Assembly (NCBI GenBank): GCA_020746995.1
Contig: JAGPXD010000007.1
Span: 1,240,001 to 1,304,000, forward strand
Origin: Plectosphaerella cucumerina
Taxonomy: Eukaryota > Ascomycota > Sordariomycetes > Glomerellales > Plectosphaerellaceae
Direction: 5' to 3'
Length of the DNA: 64,000 nt
In this document: positions 54,640-64,000 of the stretch, piece by piece
How the letters are laid out: every line of letters starts with the position of its first letter
How positions within the stretch are numbered: the first letter of the stretch is position 1
The notes under the pieces: model-generated
The model's database searches: none
The model's input: the letters and a program-made list of their open reading frames with translations, nothing else
Told to the model about the DNA's origin: nothing
Translations under genes and position numbers: made by a program

Positions 54640-56175
54640 CTCTCCTTCTTATACTCATCGATCAGGCAGTCTGTAGCCTCCAGCTTGTACTAGTAGGTCG
54701 GCCTTGTTTGACCGTGCCTGTAGACACGGCCGAATGCCTGATCCTCCTATGAGGCTTTCCACCAGGGACCGTATTGGATAAGGACATTTGCGTGCTGGAG
54801 ATTGAGACTGACGCCACCTGTTCCGCGGCTAGCAAGCAGAACGCAAAGCTTCCCCTCTCCCTTGGCGTCGAAAAACCGCCGCGTGGAGGATTTTCTGTCT
54901 TGCAGCGGGCCAGCAATTTAAAGGTCGTGCATGAGCTCAAATCGTCCCGTTTACCAACGTCGCCATCATCGCGAAGATTGTGGATGACGCCCATTCGCAT
55001 CTGGTCAATGAAGTCCGGGTTGCCCCGATGAGACGGAGATCGGAGGTTGAGCAGTTCAGAGAGGTCTGACTACTTCTCGCGTCGTCGAGATGCCTGAAGT
55101 TGAACGTTCCTTATAGCCCACTAGTAAACTCCGGAGTAGGCCGTGCCTGCACCTTTGCACCTGACTGCCTCGCTCCAACTAAAGCATTACGGAGATTCGT
55201 GACCAAGACACGATATACTACTTGGAATACTACTTCGGTTAATATCTTTTTTACATAAGAAAGTTATCGTGGTACTAGTAGACCTAACTCAGAATTCGCT
55301 TTACCAGCACGTTCGGGCTACGGGTCAGCGCGAGTCAAGGCCCATCATCAACCATAGATTCTCACCACGACCGCCACTCCTACCACCGGGATGCCATCAT
55401 CGTCATAGATGAAAGTGTCTACTTTCTCGACATTGTCGAAATGGCCATACTTGCCATGGATGACATGCAGCGTCGTGAGGTCTTTCGCTTTGATGGGCGC
55501 CGCGACGCCGCGGAGAGGTTCGTCAGAAACGTCCTCGCCTGTTATGACCTGGATTCGCATGGTCCTCTCAACTTGCATGATGTCAACCAGCTTTGGGTGG
55601 TATGCGTGTTGCTGCGCTTCGATCAACGCAGCCCATGCATCGGCGTCCATCGTGTCTGTCCCGGCTTGGTCCTTGGCTCTTCGCTTGCGCTTGCCGTTTC
55701 CCTTTCCCTTACCCTTGCCCTTGCTTCGGCGCAATGCCATCTTAAAGTCGGCGAGCTTGGCATTCGACATGTCGAGGTCGGCCTTTGGGAGTAGGAAAGA
55801 GCAAATCTTGACCTGGCGAGGCTGCAGATTGCACTGGATGGTACTTGCCGGGCGCCGCAGAGACGCTGCACTCAGGAGTTGGGCAATTCGCAGCAAGTAG
55901 TTCCCTCTTGGGACCGGGCGGCTCTCCTTCTTTGATGGCCGGGACGTCGAAGAGCTTGGCGCGGTGAAGGCACGGGGCATGATTCCCTCGGAGGTGATAA
56001 TACGCCCCTTCAAGAGACTCAGAAGGGCGAAGCTGTCCAGCCATGTGTTATCCAGAGGGGTGCCGGTCATCATAACGCAGATGTCAAGGTGTGCGCGCAG
56101 CTCGAGGACGGCAGCATTGACGGTCGTCCTGGGGTTCTTAATGGTATGTGCCTCGTCGAGCAAAGCTCTTCGAGT
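54640..56175 (-). pseudogene. Broken SNF2-type helicase/ATPase (Fun30/Rad5-like part)
   Basis: Minus strand. The left part of the gene (near 56170-56030) encodes RALLDEAHTIKNPRTTVNAA and VMMTGTPLDNTWLDSFALLSLLKG, motifs II and III of SNF2 ATPases, and the frame runs open to 55348. About 450-700 nt further on, 54900-54650 encodes LCVLLASRGTGGVSLNL, then ANVLIQYGPWWKAS and EDQAFGRVYRHGQTRP, motifs V and VI. In that second part two in-frame TAG codons (54749-54747 and 54692-54690) interrupt the motifs, the first where a tryptophan codon TGG is expected. Motifs I and Ia are missing: upstream of 56175 the sequence turns AT-rich and unrelated. It is therefore a relic. The TGG-to-TAG change is of the TpG-to-TpA type seen with repeat-induced point mutation. 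Confidence 0.75.
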
Positions 56176-56189
56176 ATTACCGGAGGCGA

Positions 56190-56480
56190 TACTACAACGC
56201 CAGGGCTAGTATTTAATAGTATGAACTCTAGGGGCTAGCCGGAGGAGAGGATCGCCGCGGGAATACTAAGATTAACTTAAGTAATCTACTTATTACTATA
56301 TATATCGATATAAACTTACAGGGTGCTATTTACGGTTTGGCCGAGAGATAGAGTCTTAGGAATAAGGACGCAAGAAGATCCTAAAGAAGCTAAATATAGT
56401 CCAGTCTTTCTGGACGGGCTTTTAGAGAGTTGTATGACGACTCGCGAGTGTCGTATAACAGCTGACCTACCAGCTAGGTA
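56190..56480. other. AT-rich segment without genes
   Basis: Rich in TA-containing words (for example around 56280-56325), unlike the GC-rich surroundings. It lies exactly where the helicase relic loses similarity, so it may be a mutated insertion. No terminal repeats were identified. Confidence 0.5.
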
Positions 56481-56726
56481 GGTAGGTCTCGTCGTACCGT
56501 CGGCGCCCGTGGATCCTCTCGGTGTCCGGAGTACACCTATCGATTCGCCAACGGCATTCCTCGGTCTCCGGACGCAGTATTCAGCTATTGTTGCGGCCAT
56601 GCGTAAAAAGGAAAGGCATAAGCCCTGCACCGTACAGGACGCAGGCAGACTGAAGCCCCTTCTGAACCACTATCCATTGAACCATCCACCTCACTTCAGC
56701 GGTACTCTCTCGCCAGTCTCGCCGCC

Positions 56727-56885
56727 ATGAAAGTCGCAATCGTTGGTACCGGTGCTGTAGCGAGATATCTTGTCGACGAGCTTCTTCCCCGAAACCATGA
56801 AATCGTCGCGGTCAGCCGTTCGCGAAAGGCGTGGCTGAATGGCTATAAAGCGAGAACTTATAAAGAAGTTACTCTTGGGTCTTAA
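56727..56885 (+). pseudogene. Truncated NAD(P)-binding (NmrA/Rossmann-like) N terminus
   Basis: ATG at 56727 opens a 52-codon frame beginning MKVAIVGTGAVARYLVDELL, with a GxGxxx dinucleotide-binding turn and HEIVAVSRS as the second strand, as in NmrA-like proteins. The frame ends at TAA 56883-56885. Translation after the stop (IEDSDWYSLIQGVGAVF) still looks like the next strand of the fold, so the stop is a break in a longer gene. Soon afterwards the sequence runs into minisatellite B. Too short to be a working enzyme. Confidence 0.6.
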
Positions 56886-56965
56886 ATAGAGGATAGCGAC
56901 TGGTATTCACTGATTCAGGGCGTTGGCGCTGTGTTCTGGAAGTTTAACTCCCATGAGACCCGATT

Positions 56966-57054
56966 GGGGTGACCACTCACCCGTGGTCACTACTCACCCG
57001 TGGTCACTACTCACCCGTGGTCACTACTCACCCGTGGTCACTACTCACCCGTGG
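56966..57054. repeat. Minisatellite B: 17-bp unit, about 5 copies
   Basis: The unit is GTGGTCACTACTCACCC. Four perfect copies cover 56983-57050, with one diverged copy before them and the first four bases of another after. It follows the truncated NAD(P)-binding gene. Confidence 0.93.
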
Positions 57055-57266
57055 ATTACGTTCGTGTTACGGTGCGACTGGTTTTGGCTTGAGCGTAAAT
57101 GTGCGGAATGCAGTTTGTTATTTGCTCCTCTATGCTCCTCTTGCCTTTCTCCCGTCGTAGAATATATCAAGTCGTGACTGGGTACGCAACTCAAAAAGTA
57201 AGGATGAGTACCTAGACCACAGGAGGCTGCCAAGCCATGCGACAACCCATCTAGGGGGGGAAAAAA

Positions 57267-58119
57267 TCATACAGGCACAGTGTAGAGGTACACTTCCCCA
57301 ATATTACAGGAGGTGTCCGTAAAACCGTCCAAAGGCCCTCCCACAAGCCCGGCACACCGGTAGTAAACGGTGCCCGAGACCAGAATGCGATAAATCTGAA
57401 GGGTCAAAGGATTCAGACCTGGAGCTGCACTCACGGCATCCACACAAGCTTGGCCGACGGCGCAGAACCCTTGGCCGGTATCTACTGCCTCGAAGTATTG
57501 TTGACCGAGTGCCCGCAGAGCACCAATCGTACTGTCACCTGTTACAACATACCCGGAGAAACCGGAGTTGATCCTCCGGCACGTTGTTGAGAGGTCCGGT
57601 AGAGATTGTGGCCGGGTTATACATGGTAGTGCCGCGGGCTGCGTGGAAGTGACCTTGAGGAAGCACGGTGGTTAGATGATTACTTGAGAATGTGTGACGG
57701 CGCCCTCCACGGCGCTGGCCTACCCTGACCGGGGAAGGAGGGAGCAGAGACGAGGGACGTACTGTGACTGTGGGAGTGGTCTGGATGCAACTGCAGGCTG
57801 ATTTGACAAGGCTGCCTCCAATCTTGGAGAGACTCGACCATGCTGCGCAATTGCCAGTGCAGGCCACTGCATTCTTTGCCAAGGGGGCCGGGGTGACAGG
57901 AGACCGTGCGGCTACCTTAGCGGCCGGCACCGTCGTTGTCACCGTGACCGTCGCAGCCGCGATAGGAAAGCGAGCGGCGCAGAAGCTCTGAGCGGGGGGG
58001 TAGCTTGCAAGCGGAAGAATGACCTTGTAGTGTGACTTGGCGCAGAAAGCGGGCGATGCCACTGCAGCGGCGGCAGCAGGGATGCTGGCCGCCAGCCAAA
58101 GTATGACCAAGTGGTGCAT
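57267..58119 (-). CDS. Secreted protein of unknown function
   Basis: Two exons: 58119-57763 and 57653-57267, joined across a 109-nt intron (CTAAC branch site), giving 247 aa. The first 20 residues (MHHLVILWLAASIPAAAAAV) form a signal peptide. The mature protein has an Ala/Thr/Val-rich stretch with repeated TVTVTTTV, eight or more cysteines (CTGNCAAW, SACSCIQ, FCAVGQACVDAV, YYRCAGL, DTSCNIGEVYLYTVPV) and an even spread of hydrophobics at the end. I do not recognise a family. Reading past the donor gives a shorter product with an Arg-rich tail, which is less credible. A TATATAA box lies 127-133 nt upstream. It is expected outside the cell, possibly as a small secreted effector-like or wall protein. 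Confidence 0.7.
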
Positions 58120-58245
58120 CTTGGGGTCGTTGAAGGGTAATGGAGATGTAGTGCAGAGAGTCGGGGATGGACGTGGTAAAAGGCGGGGACTGGTGGTCCG
58201 ACAGGGAACAAGTCCTACTGTGAGAGGGCAGGATCAGTTCATACC

Positions 58246-58252
58246 TTATATA
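58246..58252 (-). promoter_or_regulatory. TATA box of the secreted-protein gene
   Basis: On the minus strand the sequence reads TATATAA, 127-133 nt before the ATG at 58119. Confidence 0.5.
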
Positions 58253-59220
58253 GTCCTCACCAAATGCTAGACGAGGACCTTTTCCTTCAGCCTCCCAGTC
58301 CTTATTTGGGATGGTAGACGACGGACATGGGAACTTGAGAGGCCGGCTGTTGGTAAACTCCATGCGGACTGACTGCTCAAACGTCAAAGTCCGTCACGAG
58401 ATGGCCCATCTTGCCCAGTCCTCCCACGCTCATCAGTCTGTGCCCAAGGTTGTCCGACACTGACTATCGCCCTCGCGCGGCAAACCCCGGGTCCCTTGTT
58501 CGGTCCCGATGCGAACTTGAAATTAAGTCGGGCTAGATCTAAGACCTAGCCGAGGCGGGTTGTACCAGAAGGGGTCTTGTAGGTAGAATGATTCCAGCCA
58601 AAATTGCGTGGCCTTGGGCAGCTAGCAGCAGTCAGGGTTTGTTTTAAAAAGGAGGCGAGGCTAAGCCTACTTATGGAAGTCATGGTTGATGATAAGCTTT
58701 TTAGCCCGCTGATAGTGCGAGAATCGAGGCCTGGGGCGAGGCCTGGAAGCTGACCGATGCTGGGGTTTTGACCTCCTAGGTCATCATCGACTCACCGCCG
58801 ATCTTGAGAAGAATTGCGCGGGAGGGGTTCGGCGGGAGGCGACGCCACTTCAAGTTGGGCCAAGAGGTCAAACAACGGATCAGTGTCTGGACTGGCCATC
58901 AAGGCCGGGGTCGCTTGGGAGGGGCAGTACCGTAGTTGAGAGGATGAGATGGGGAGAGGGGCCTGTTGATAGGTGACTGGCTAATAGTGAGCGAATCCTC
59001 TCTTGGTGGCGGTCGATATCATCAGTTCATGCACACCCCGAGTTTGCAAGATTCGTGTGAATAGGCACCTTGGTACTTTAGGTGTGGTGTTCGGTTATGG
59101 AGGCGAGCGCAGTTTCGGTGAACGAGATAGGTTGCCTCACCGACGCCATGATAGGCGATACCTAATTCAGCCACCTACCTCACCTCGGTGTAGATGATGG
59201 CGCTCAGCCTTCAACAGGTC
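58253..59220. other. Intergenic, no gene recognised
   Basis: Divergent spacer between the secreted-protein gene and the YhhN gene, ending in minisatellite C. Nothing recognisable on either strand. Confidence 0.5.
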
Positions 59221-59299
59221 AATCGACGCAGCAGTCTAATCGACGCAGCAGTCTAATCGACGCAGCAGTCTAATCGACGCAGCAGTCTAATCGACGCAG
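59221..59299. repeat. Minisatellite C: 17-bp unit, 4.6 copies
   Basis: The unit is AATCGACGCAGCAGTCT. Four perfect copies fill 59221-59288, followed by the first 11 bases of a fifth. It lies about 215 nt before the YhhN gene's ATG, so it is in or next to its promoter or leader. Confidence 0.93.
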
Positions 59300-59512
59300 A
59301 ACTTGAAGGTTCCTGCCGCGCCCCTTCCGTCCGCTCCCCCTCACGACACAACCGTGCACACGGCTCGGCCTCTTCAGCTGAAAGGCAGCGGTGCCGAGGC
59401 ATCAAGCCACAATGCCCCAGCTAAGACACATGAAGACGACCTGCCCCAAAGCTGGCGACACCACTGTCCTTCTCCCAGTCCAATACACATCAGCTCACCT
59501 CAACCGCCCGTC

Positions 59513-60184
59513 ATGACCTCCGACACCCACGCCGTTCACCCCCAAACCGCTCTCTTCGCCCTTTCCCTCGCATCCGCCATCGGCTATGGCCTCACTACGC
59601 GCGCCGCCCCAAGCATCCCCCGCATGCTCGTCAAAACTGCTTCCATAGGGACCCTCGCAGTGATCAGCACACGTATAGCCGCCCCTCGCCCGCTCATCGC
59701 AGCCCAAGCCTTCGGCGCTCTCGGCGATGCCTTCCTCGCCTGGGACGGGGAGGCGCCGTTCCTCTGCGGCCTCGCAAGCTTCCTCACGGCGCACATCTTC
59801 TACATTGGCCTCTTTGCCAGGACCGGCCTCGGTAGCCATCTCATCCTTTCGGAAGGCTGGCGCGTCGGCACCGCTCTGGCCATGCTGGTTGTTGCTCTCG
59901 GCATGGTCGTCATGCTGCTGCCGCGGGTGGCAAGAGATCTCAGGGTGCCCATCGTTGTCTATTCAGTGGCCATCTATGCCATGGTGCTGGCGGCCTTGTC
60001 GATTGATAATGCCCGCCTGGTCACTGGGGCTATCTTGTTCACGGCGTCGGACTCGCTGCTTGCCACGGGGAAGTTTCTACTGTCTCGGGAGTCGCCTCAT
60101 CGGATGTGGATCGAGTATGCCGTCTGGGCACTCTACTACGGTGGCCAGGTCCTCATCATGAATGGCCTCTTGGAAACTCTGTAG
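59513..60184 (+). CDS. YhhN/TMEM86 family membrane protein (lysoplasmalogenase-like)
   Basis: Single exon, 223 aa from ATG 59513; the frame is open further upstream but the added residues are low complexity. About eight hydrophobic segments can be traced. Family features are AAQAFGALGDAFLAWDG, where the Asp residues are conserved, FLTAHIFYIGLF, and ILFTASDSLLATGKF near the C terminus. Animal TMEM86 enzymes cleave the vinyl-ether bond of lysoplasmalogens in internal membranes. Fungal substrates are unclear, since most fungi are thought not to make plasmalogens, so the activity here is open. Confidence 0.88.
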   Translation: MTSDTHAVHPQTALFALSLASAIGYGLTTRAAPSIPRMLVKTASIGTLAVISTRIAAPRPLIAAQAFGALGDAFLAWDGEAPFLCGLASFLTAHIFYIGLFARTGLGSHLILSEGWRVGTALAMLVVALGMVVMLLPRVARDLRVPIVVYSVAIYAMVLAALSIDNARLVTGAILFTASDSLLATGKFLLSRESPHRMWIEYAVWALYYGGQVLIMNGLLETL

Positions 60185-60240
60185 CTCGTGCAATGATAGC
60201 CATGCTAGGCAATACTATTGAGTCTGTCCAGACTACATGT

Positions 60241-61699
60241 CTACACTTTCTTCAGCTTGAAGCCCCCTGCCTGGACATACCGTGCCGACGCAAACACCCC
60301 CGCGGACGCGAAGATGGAGAAACCACAGAACAGCTGCAGTCCCAGATACTCGCCGCCCCTCGCGTCCACAATAGCGCTCGCAATCGGGCTGCCTGTCAGG
60401 GCGCCGAAGGACTGGAAGGCAAAAGCCGTGCCGGTTCGCGCGCCAATCTCGCGAATGTCCGATATCTGCGCGATCAGGGTCGGTCCGATGGACGTCAGGC
60501 CCGACGAGAGGAGACCGAACGCCGCAGTGAAGACAAGGATGCCGGCATCGTTCTTGATGGGGATCCAAAGGGCCAGACACGCGACGCCTGTCGTCATGGC
60601 CATGATAATCATAGTGTTGTAGCGCCCGATCTTGTCGGCGACGAGGCCTGGAACGACACGGCCAACGATTCTGCAAAGTATCAGCATCTGGTCTGGCGCC
60701 TTGAGGGGGACGAGAACATACCCGACAGCATGCATGATGGGCAGAAGGTAGATGACTAGCTCGCTATCCATACCCTGCGCCTTGGCCTGAAGAATGACGA
60801 AATTGTAAGGCAGGAAAAGGCCCCAGAAGACGAGGAACAGCCCGAAAACGGTCGACATCATGGTCGGCTCGCGGATGCCGCGAAGGTACTCCCGCACATC
60901 GACCGGGCGCTTCTCCGGCGTCAAGCGCGAACGGACGGTGCAGCAAGCCGTGGTCAATAGCGCAAGAAACGTGAAGCCGACGGTGCGAATTGCCCAGGGG
61001 AAGCCGACGCGCTCAATCATCTTGGGAATCATGATGGGCAGCACGATGCCGCCAAAAGACGACCCTGACATCATGATGCCGAACGCCAGGCCACGCCGAC
61101 GGTGGAACCACGTCACGAGGCAAGACATGCTCGCGCTCGTGGCGGCGCTGGCGCCGATGGGACACACGATGCTCTGCGCCAGGAAGAACTGGTAGTATTC
61201 CGTACAGAGCGAGACCATCATCATGCCGATCACATAGGTGATTGTGCCGAAGAGAAGGATCCAACGCGGGCCGTACTTGTCAAAAGTGAAGCCCCACTGG
61301 AGATGTCAGATATTTGGTTGAAGATGGAGGGGATGGGGAACATACGACGATGGGCATAAAGTTGAGCAGCCACTGCATGAAGCTCAGGATCCAGGAGATG
61401 GTCGATGAGCTGTACTCCTTCAGGGCCTCGTTGACGTAGTACGTCTGGAACACGCCGATGCTGTTTCCCAATCCGTACGTGCAGAAGAGCACACACCAGG
61501 TCCCGAAGAGGACGGTCCATGCCTGTCGGCCGCCTTCAGGGAAGTCATCGGTGCTCGTGGTGGGCGGTTCGGGGTGGTGGCTCTCGACATCCACGGTGGC
61601 GCCGAGTGTCGGCCCCTGAACAGCGCCCGTGGTCGCGGAGCCCCTATCGACAGCGGGCGTCTCGGCTCCGGGGCCGGTATTCGTAGCGTCTTTCTCCAT
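60241..61699 (-). CDS. MFS monocarboxylate transporter-like protein (MCT family)
   Basis: Three exons: 61699-61346, 61296-60722 and 60670-60241; introns are 49 and 51 nt. The product is 452 aa. After a 60-residue cytosolic tail, TM1 starts with DFPEGGRQAWTVLFGTWCVLFCTYGLGNSIGVFQTYY, the fungal MCT signature. TM4-5 carry WFHRRRGLAFGIMMSGSSFGGIVLPIM. The second intron sits in MHAVG/IVGRVVPGLVADKIGRYN, a conserved loop. Fungal MCT-like proteins may carry organic acids, riboflavin or metabolites; most have no known substrate. Its 3' end is only 56 nt from that of the YhhN gene (convergent). Confidence 0.9.
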
Positions 61700-62200
61700 G
61701 TCCTGCAACGTTCCGGGAATACACCACGACGCCGGCGGGATGCAACGGAAAGTCGAAAGCGGGAGAAAGTCTTAAATAGGGAACACCCCTCCCTCGCTAT
61801 CCCCAGAGACAAGAAGTCGGGGGGGCCGGGGAATCGGGGGATTGACCGGGGACCCGATCCTCCCAGCCGACCACCTTTTCTGTTACCTAAATAGTGGGCT
61901 GTCGCTGGTTAAAGGTATTTCCACCATTGAGAGGCTTCCATCACTGAAAGCACGTCAGGGAAACAAGACATGCAGATCCACTGTATATCCGAGCGCCGTT
62001 GTCCGTTGGTGACAAATGCCTTCCAACCTCTCCTCATCACCGCCAAGTCATCGACGCGTCTAGGGGGCAAAGGCGGTCCTCGCAGATGGGTATTCAAGCA
62101 CCTCGCGGTATCTTGTCGAGTCGTCTAAATACAAAGAAACTTCCTAGGTACAACAATTGGAAGATATCCTCCCGACCCCAGAGACCTTCTCCATGCCCGT
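61700..62200. other. Intergenic, no gene recognised
   Basis: Promoter of the MCT-like gene and 3' flank of the chitin deacetylase. Nothing recognisable. Confidence 0.5.
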
Positions 62201-64000
62201 CTAGTTGCAGATGCCAAAGGCGCTCTGGCAACCAGTACCGCAGTGGTCGGTCGTCGTGCCGCAGAAGCCAAACTGGCTGCAGCACGTGCCCTCGACACAG
62301 GTGAAGGCCTGGTCACCACCGCAAGAACCATCAGGGCTCACGCTACCGGCCGTAGGCGCAGGGCCAGCGGCGCTGGTAGCCTCAGGGACGTTCTCGAGAC
62401 CGCAGAGGCCGAACGCGCTCTGGCAGCCGGTACCACAGTGGGCAGAGGTAACACCGCAGAAGCCGAACTGGCTGCAGCACGTGCCCTCGACGCAAGTGAA
62501 TCCCTGGGCACCGCCGCAAGAACCATCAGGGCTCACGCCGCCGGTAGCCTGGGGCGCGGAGGAAGAGGTAGGCTGAGGAGCGGCGCTGACCATGATGCCG
62601 CAGACGCCGAACTCGGGCTGGCAGCCGGCGGCGCAGTAGGCCTGGGAGGTGCCGCAGAAGCCGTGCTCGGAGCAGCAGGCGCCGGGGTTGCAGACGAAGC
62701 CGGTGGTGCCGCCGCAGGCGCCGTTGACGTCGACGGGGCCGGTGGGGGTGGCGGTCGAGGTGATGCTGACGGTCGAGGTCGGGCCGGAGGTGGCGGTGGG
62801 GGTGGTGGTGCGGCGGGTGCGGTACCAGTTGGCGGGGGCGTCGCCGAGGCACTCGCCGACGGTGACGCCGCGGAGGCCGCTGGCCTCGATGGCCTCGATG
62901 AAGGCGGGGGTCAGGACCTCGGCGGTGTTCTGGTGGACCTGGGAGGGTATTAGCCGTTGTCCGGGGGCCAGAGGCTGTGCATGACTTACATCGTGGGCGA
63001 GGGCCAGGGTGCCGCCGGCGGCGATGCCGGCCTCGAGGTTAGCGGCGCCAGTCAGGTTGCCAATGTCTCGGAACATGTAGTCAAAGGTGTCAATGTCGGC
63101 GTGGATGACGTGGTAGCCGAGCTCGCCGAGGACGGCCAGGGTCTGGTCGTTGTAGCTGAAGAAGGGGGGCCTCATGTAGGTGGGGGTGACGCCGATGATG
63201 GCATCGAGAGCCTCCTCGAGGTCGGTCATGGCGGTGATGACGGCGGCATCGCCGAGGGTGGCGAGGTCGGGGTGGGCGTAGGTGTGCGAGCCAACCTGGT
63301 GGCCGTCGGCGATCATGCGGCGGACAACGGCCTGGAAGTCGTTGATGTTTCCGAAGTTGTTGCCGTTGACGAAGAAGGTGGCCTGGCGGGGAGCTTGTGA
63401 GTATGGATAGGGGGTCGGGGATGAGATGGAGACGTACCTTGATGTCAGTGGCGGCGAGGAGGTCGAGGATGTGGTCGGTGTAAGTGAAGGGACCATCGTC
63501 GTAGGTCAGGGCGAAGGTGCCGGGCTCAGTGCAGGAGAAGATGGCCTGGCCAACGGGGACGTTGGAGTCACCGGCAGGGGCGCTCGACTCGGCGGGGAGG
63601 GCCGAGCTGGTGACGCTGGCGTCCACGGCGGGGAGGGCCGAGCTGGTGACGCTGGCGTCCACGGCGGAGGAGATATCCAGGGCGGAGGAGACGTCAGGAA
63701 TGTCCGAGGTCTGAGGGATCTCAAAGGCGGAGGACACGGCACCGGCCGCGGAGGAAGAAGCGGCGCCAGCAGCAGTGGTAGTCCGGGGAGCGGTGCCGTT
63801 GCCGCCGGAGGGAGCCAGGCTGGGGTATCCAACAGGGCCGGAAGACGAGGGAGCCGGAACCGGGACCGGGACGACGACGACGACAGACGAAGAGCTGGAG
63901 CCGGCAGGCTGAGTGCTGGCAGGGTTGGGCAGGGCGTAGGCGTTGGACGTGCCGGCCTGAGTGCTCGCGGGAACAGGCACGGCGTAGATGTCGGACGTAG
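62201..64000 (-). CDS. Chitin/polysaccharide deacetylase (CE4) with three C-terminal CBM18 modules (5' end outside window)
   Basis: Three exons lie in the window: 64000-63438 (start cut off), 63382-62990 and 62938-62201, with introns of 55 and 51 nt; 563 residues are visible. The visible N-terminal 140 residues are a Ser/Thr/Ala/Pro-rich linker with a perfect 12-residue tandem duplication (VDASVTSSALPA, about 63595-63665). The NodB domain shows TYDDGP (motif 1), HQVGSHTYAHPDL (motif 2, metal His), RPPFF (motif 3) and LALAHDVHQN (motif 5). Three hevein-like modules follow, each with C-x4-5-F-x-C...CCS-x2-GFCG...C-x3-C; the last two are nearly identical. The enzyme would remove acetyl groups from chitin in the wall, and the modules hold it on chitin. 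The signal peptide should be in the missing part. Confidence 0.92.

Noticed and set aside
56190..56480. Possible transposon in the AT-rich segment
   Set aside because: No terminal repeats, transposase or reverse-transcriptase motif could be read; described only as AT-rich DNA.
62243..62953. 236-codon plus-strand frame
   Set aside because: Antisense to the CBM18 modules of the chitin deacetylase; Ala/Gly/Arg-rich shadow.

Overview
The window is nuclear DNA of a filamentous ascomycete (Pezizomycotina, most likely a Sordariomycete). Genes are broken by short introns, mostly 44-110 nt, with GT-AG ends and CTRAC-type branch sites. The families are typical of that group: NACHT-type receptor ends, Zn2Cys6 regulators, DUF3433 membrane proteins, Dal5-like permeases, GH13_5 intracellular amylase, and CE4 chitin deacetylase with CBM18 modules. 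Three of the four tRNA genes carry an intron just 3' of the anticodon. No assignment was checked against a database; all rest on reading the translations.

Layout, left to right. 0-8 kb: the end of a NACHT-associated protein, tRNA-Asn, an amidoligase, ATP adenylyltransferase, an amidase and a GNAT acetyltransferase. 8-16 kb: a DUF3433 membrane protein, a GPI-type cysteine-rich surface protein, a sugar transporter and a D-2-hydroxyacid dehydrogenase. 16-25 kb: tRNA-Leu, a metzincin peptidase fused to three H-type lectin repeats, a DHA1 drug/polyamine transporter and a membrane-anchored fucose-lectin-like protein. 26-36 kb: a Zn2Cys6 regulator, an FMN-binding split-barrel protein, and a second amidase facing a Dal5-like permease across a shared promoter with GATA sites, then tRNA-Ser. 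36-46 kb: a BTB protein, an MDR oxidoreductase, an enolase-superfamily enzyme, an aldo-keto reductase, a regulator-like protein and a soluble cytochrome P450. 46-53 kb: a Q-rich multi-cysteine protein with a probable frameshift, intracellular alpha-amylase, tRNA-Gly and an intradiol ring-cleavage dioxygenase.

54-59 kb is different: gene-poor, partly AT-rich, with a broken SNF2-type helicase, a truncated NAD(P)-binding gene and three unrelated minisatellites that all have a 17-bp unit. A secreted cysteine-containing protein lies between them. After this come a YhhN/TMEM86 membrane protein, an MCT-type MFS transporter and, cut by the right edge, a chitin deacetylase with three chitin-binding modules.

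Functionally the window is dominated by nutrient uptake and catabolism (two amidases with a permease, sugar and monocarboxylate transporters, amylase, ring-cleavage dioxygenase, dehydrogenases) and surface or carbohydrate-recognition proteins. No secondary-metabolite core enzyme, virus, CRISPR array or intact transposon was seen. The least ordinary items are the peptidase-lectin fusion, the Q-rich cysteine-module protein and the cluster of 17-bp minisatellites.
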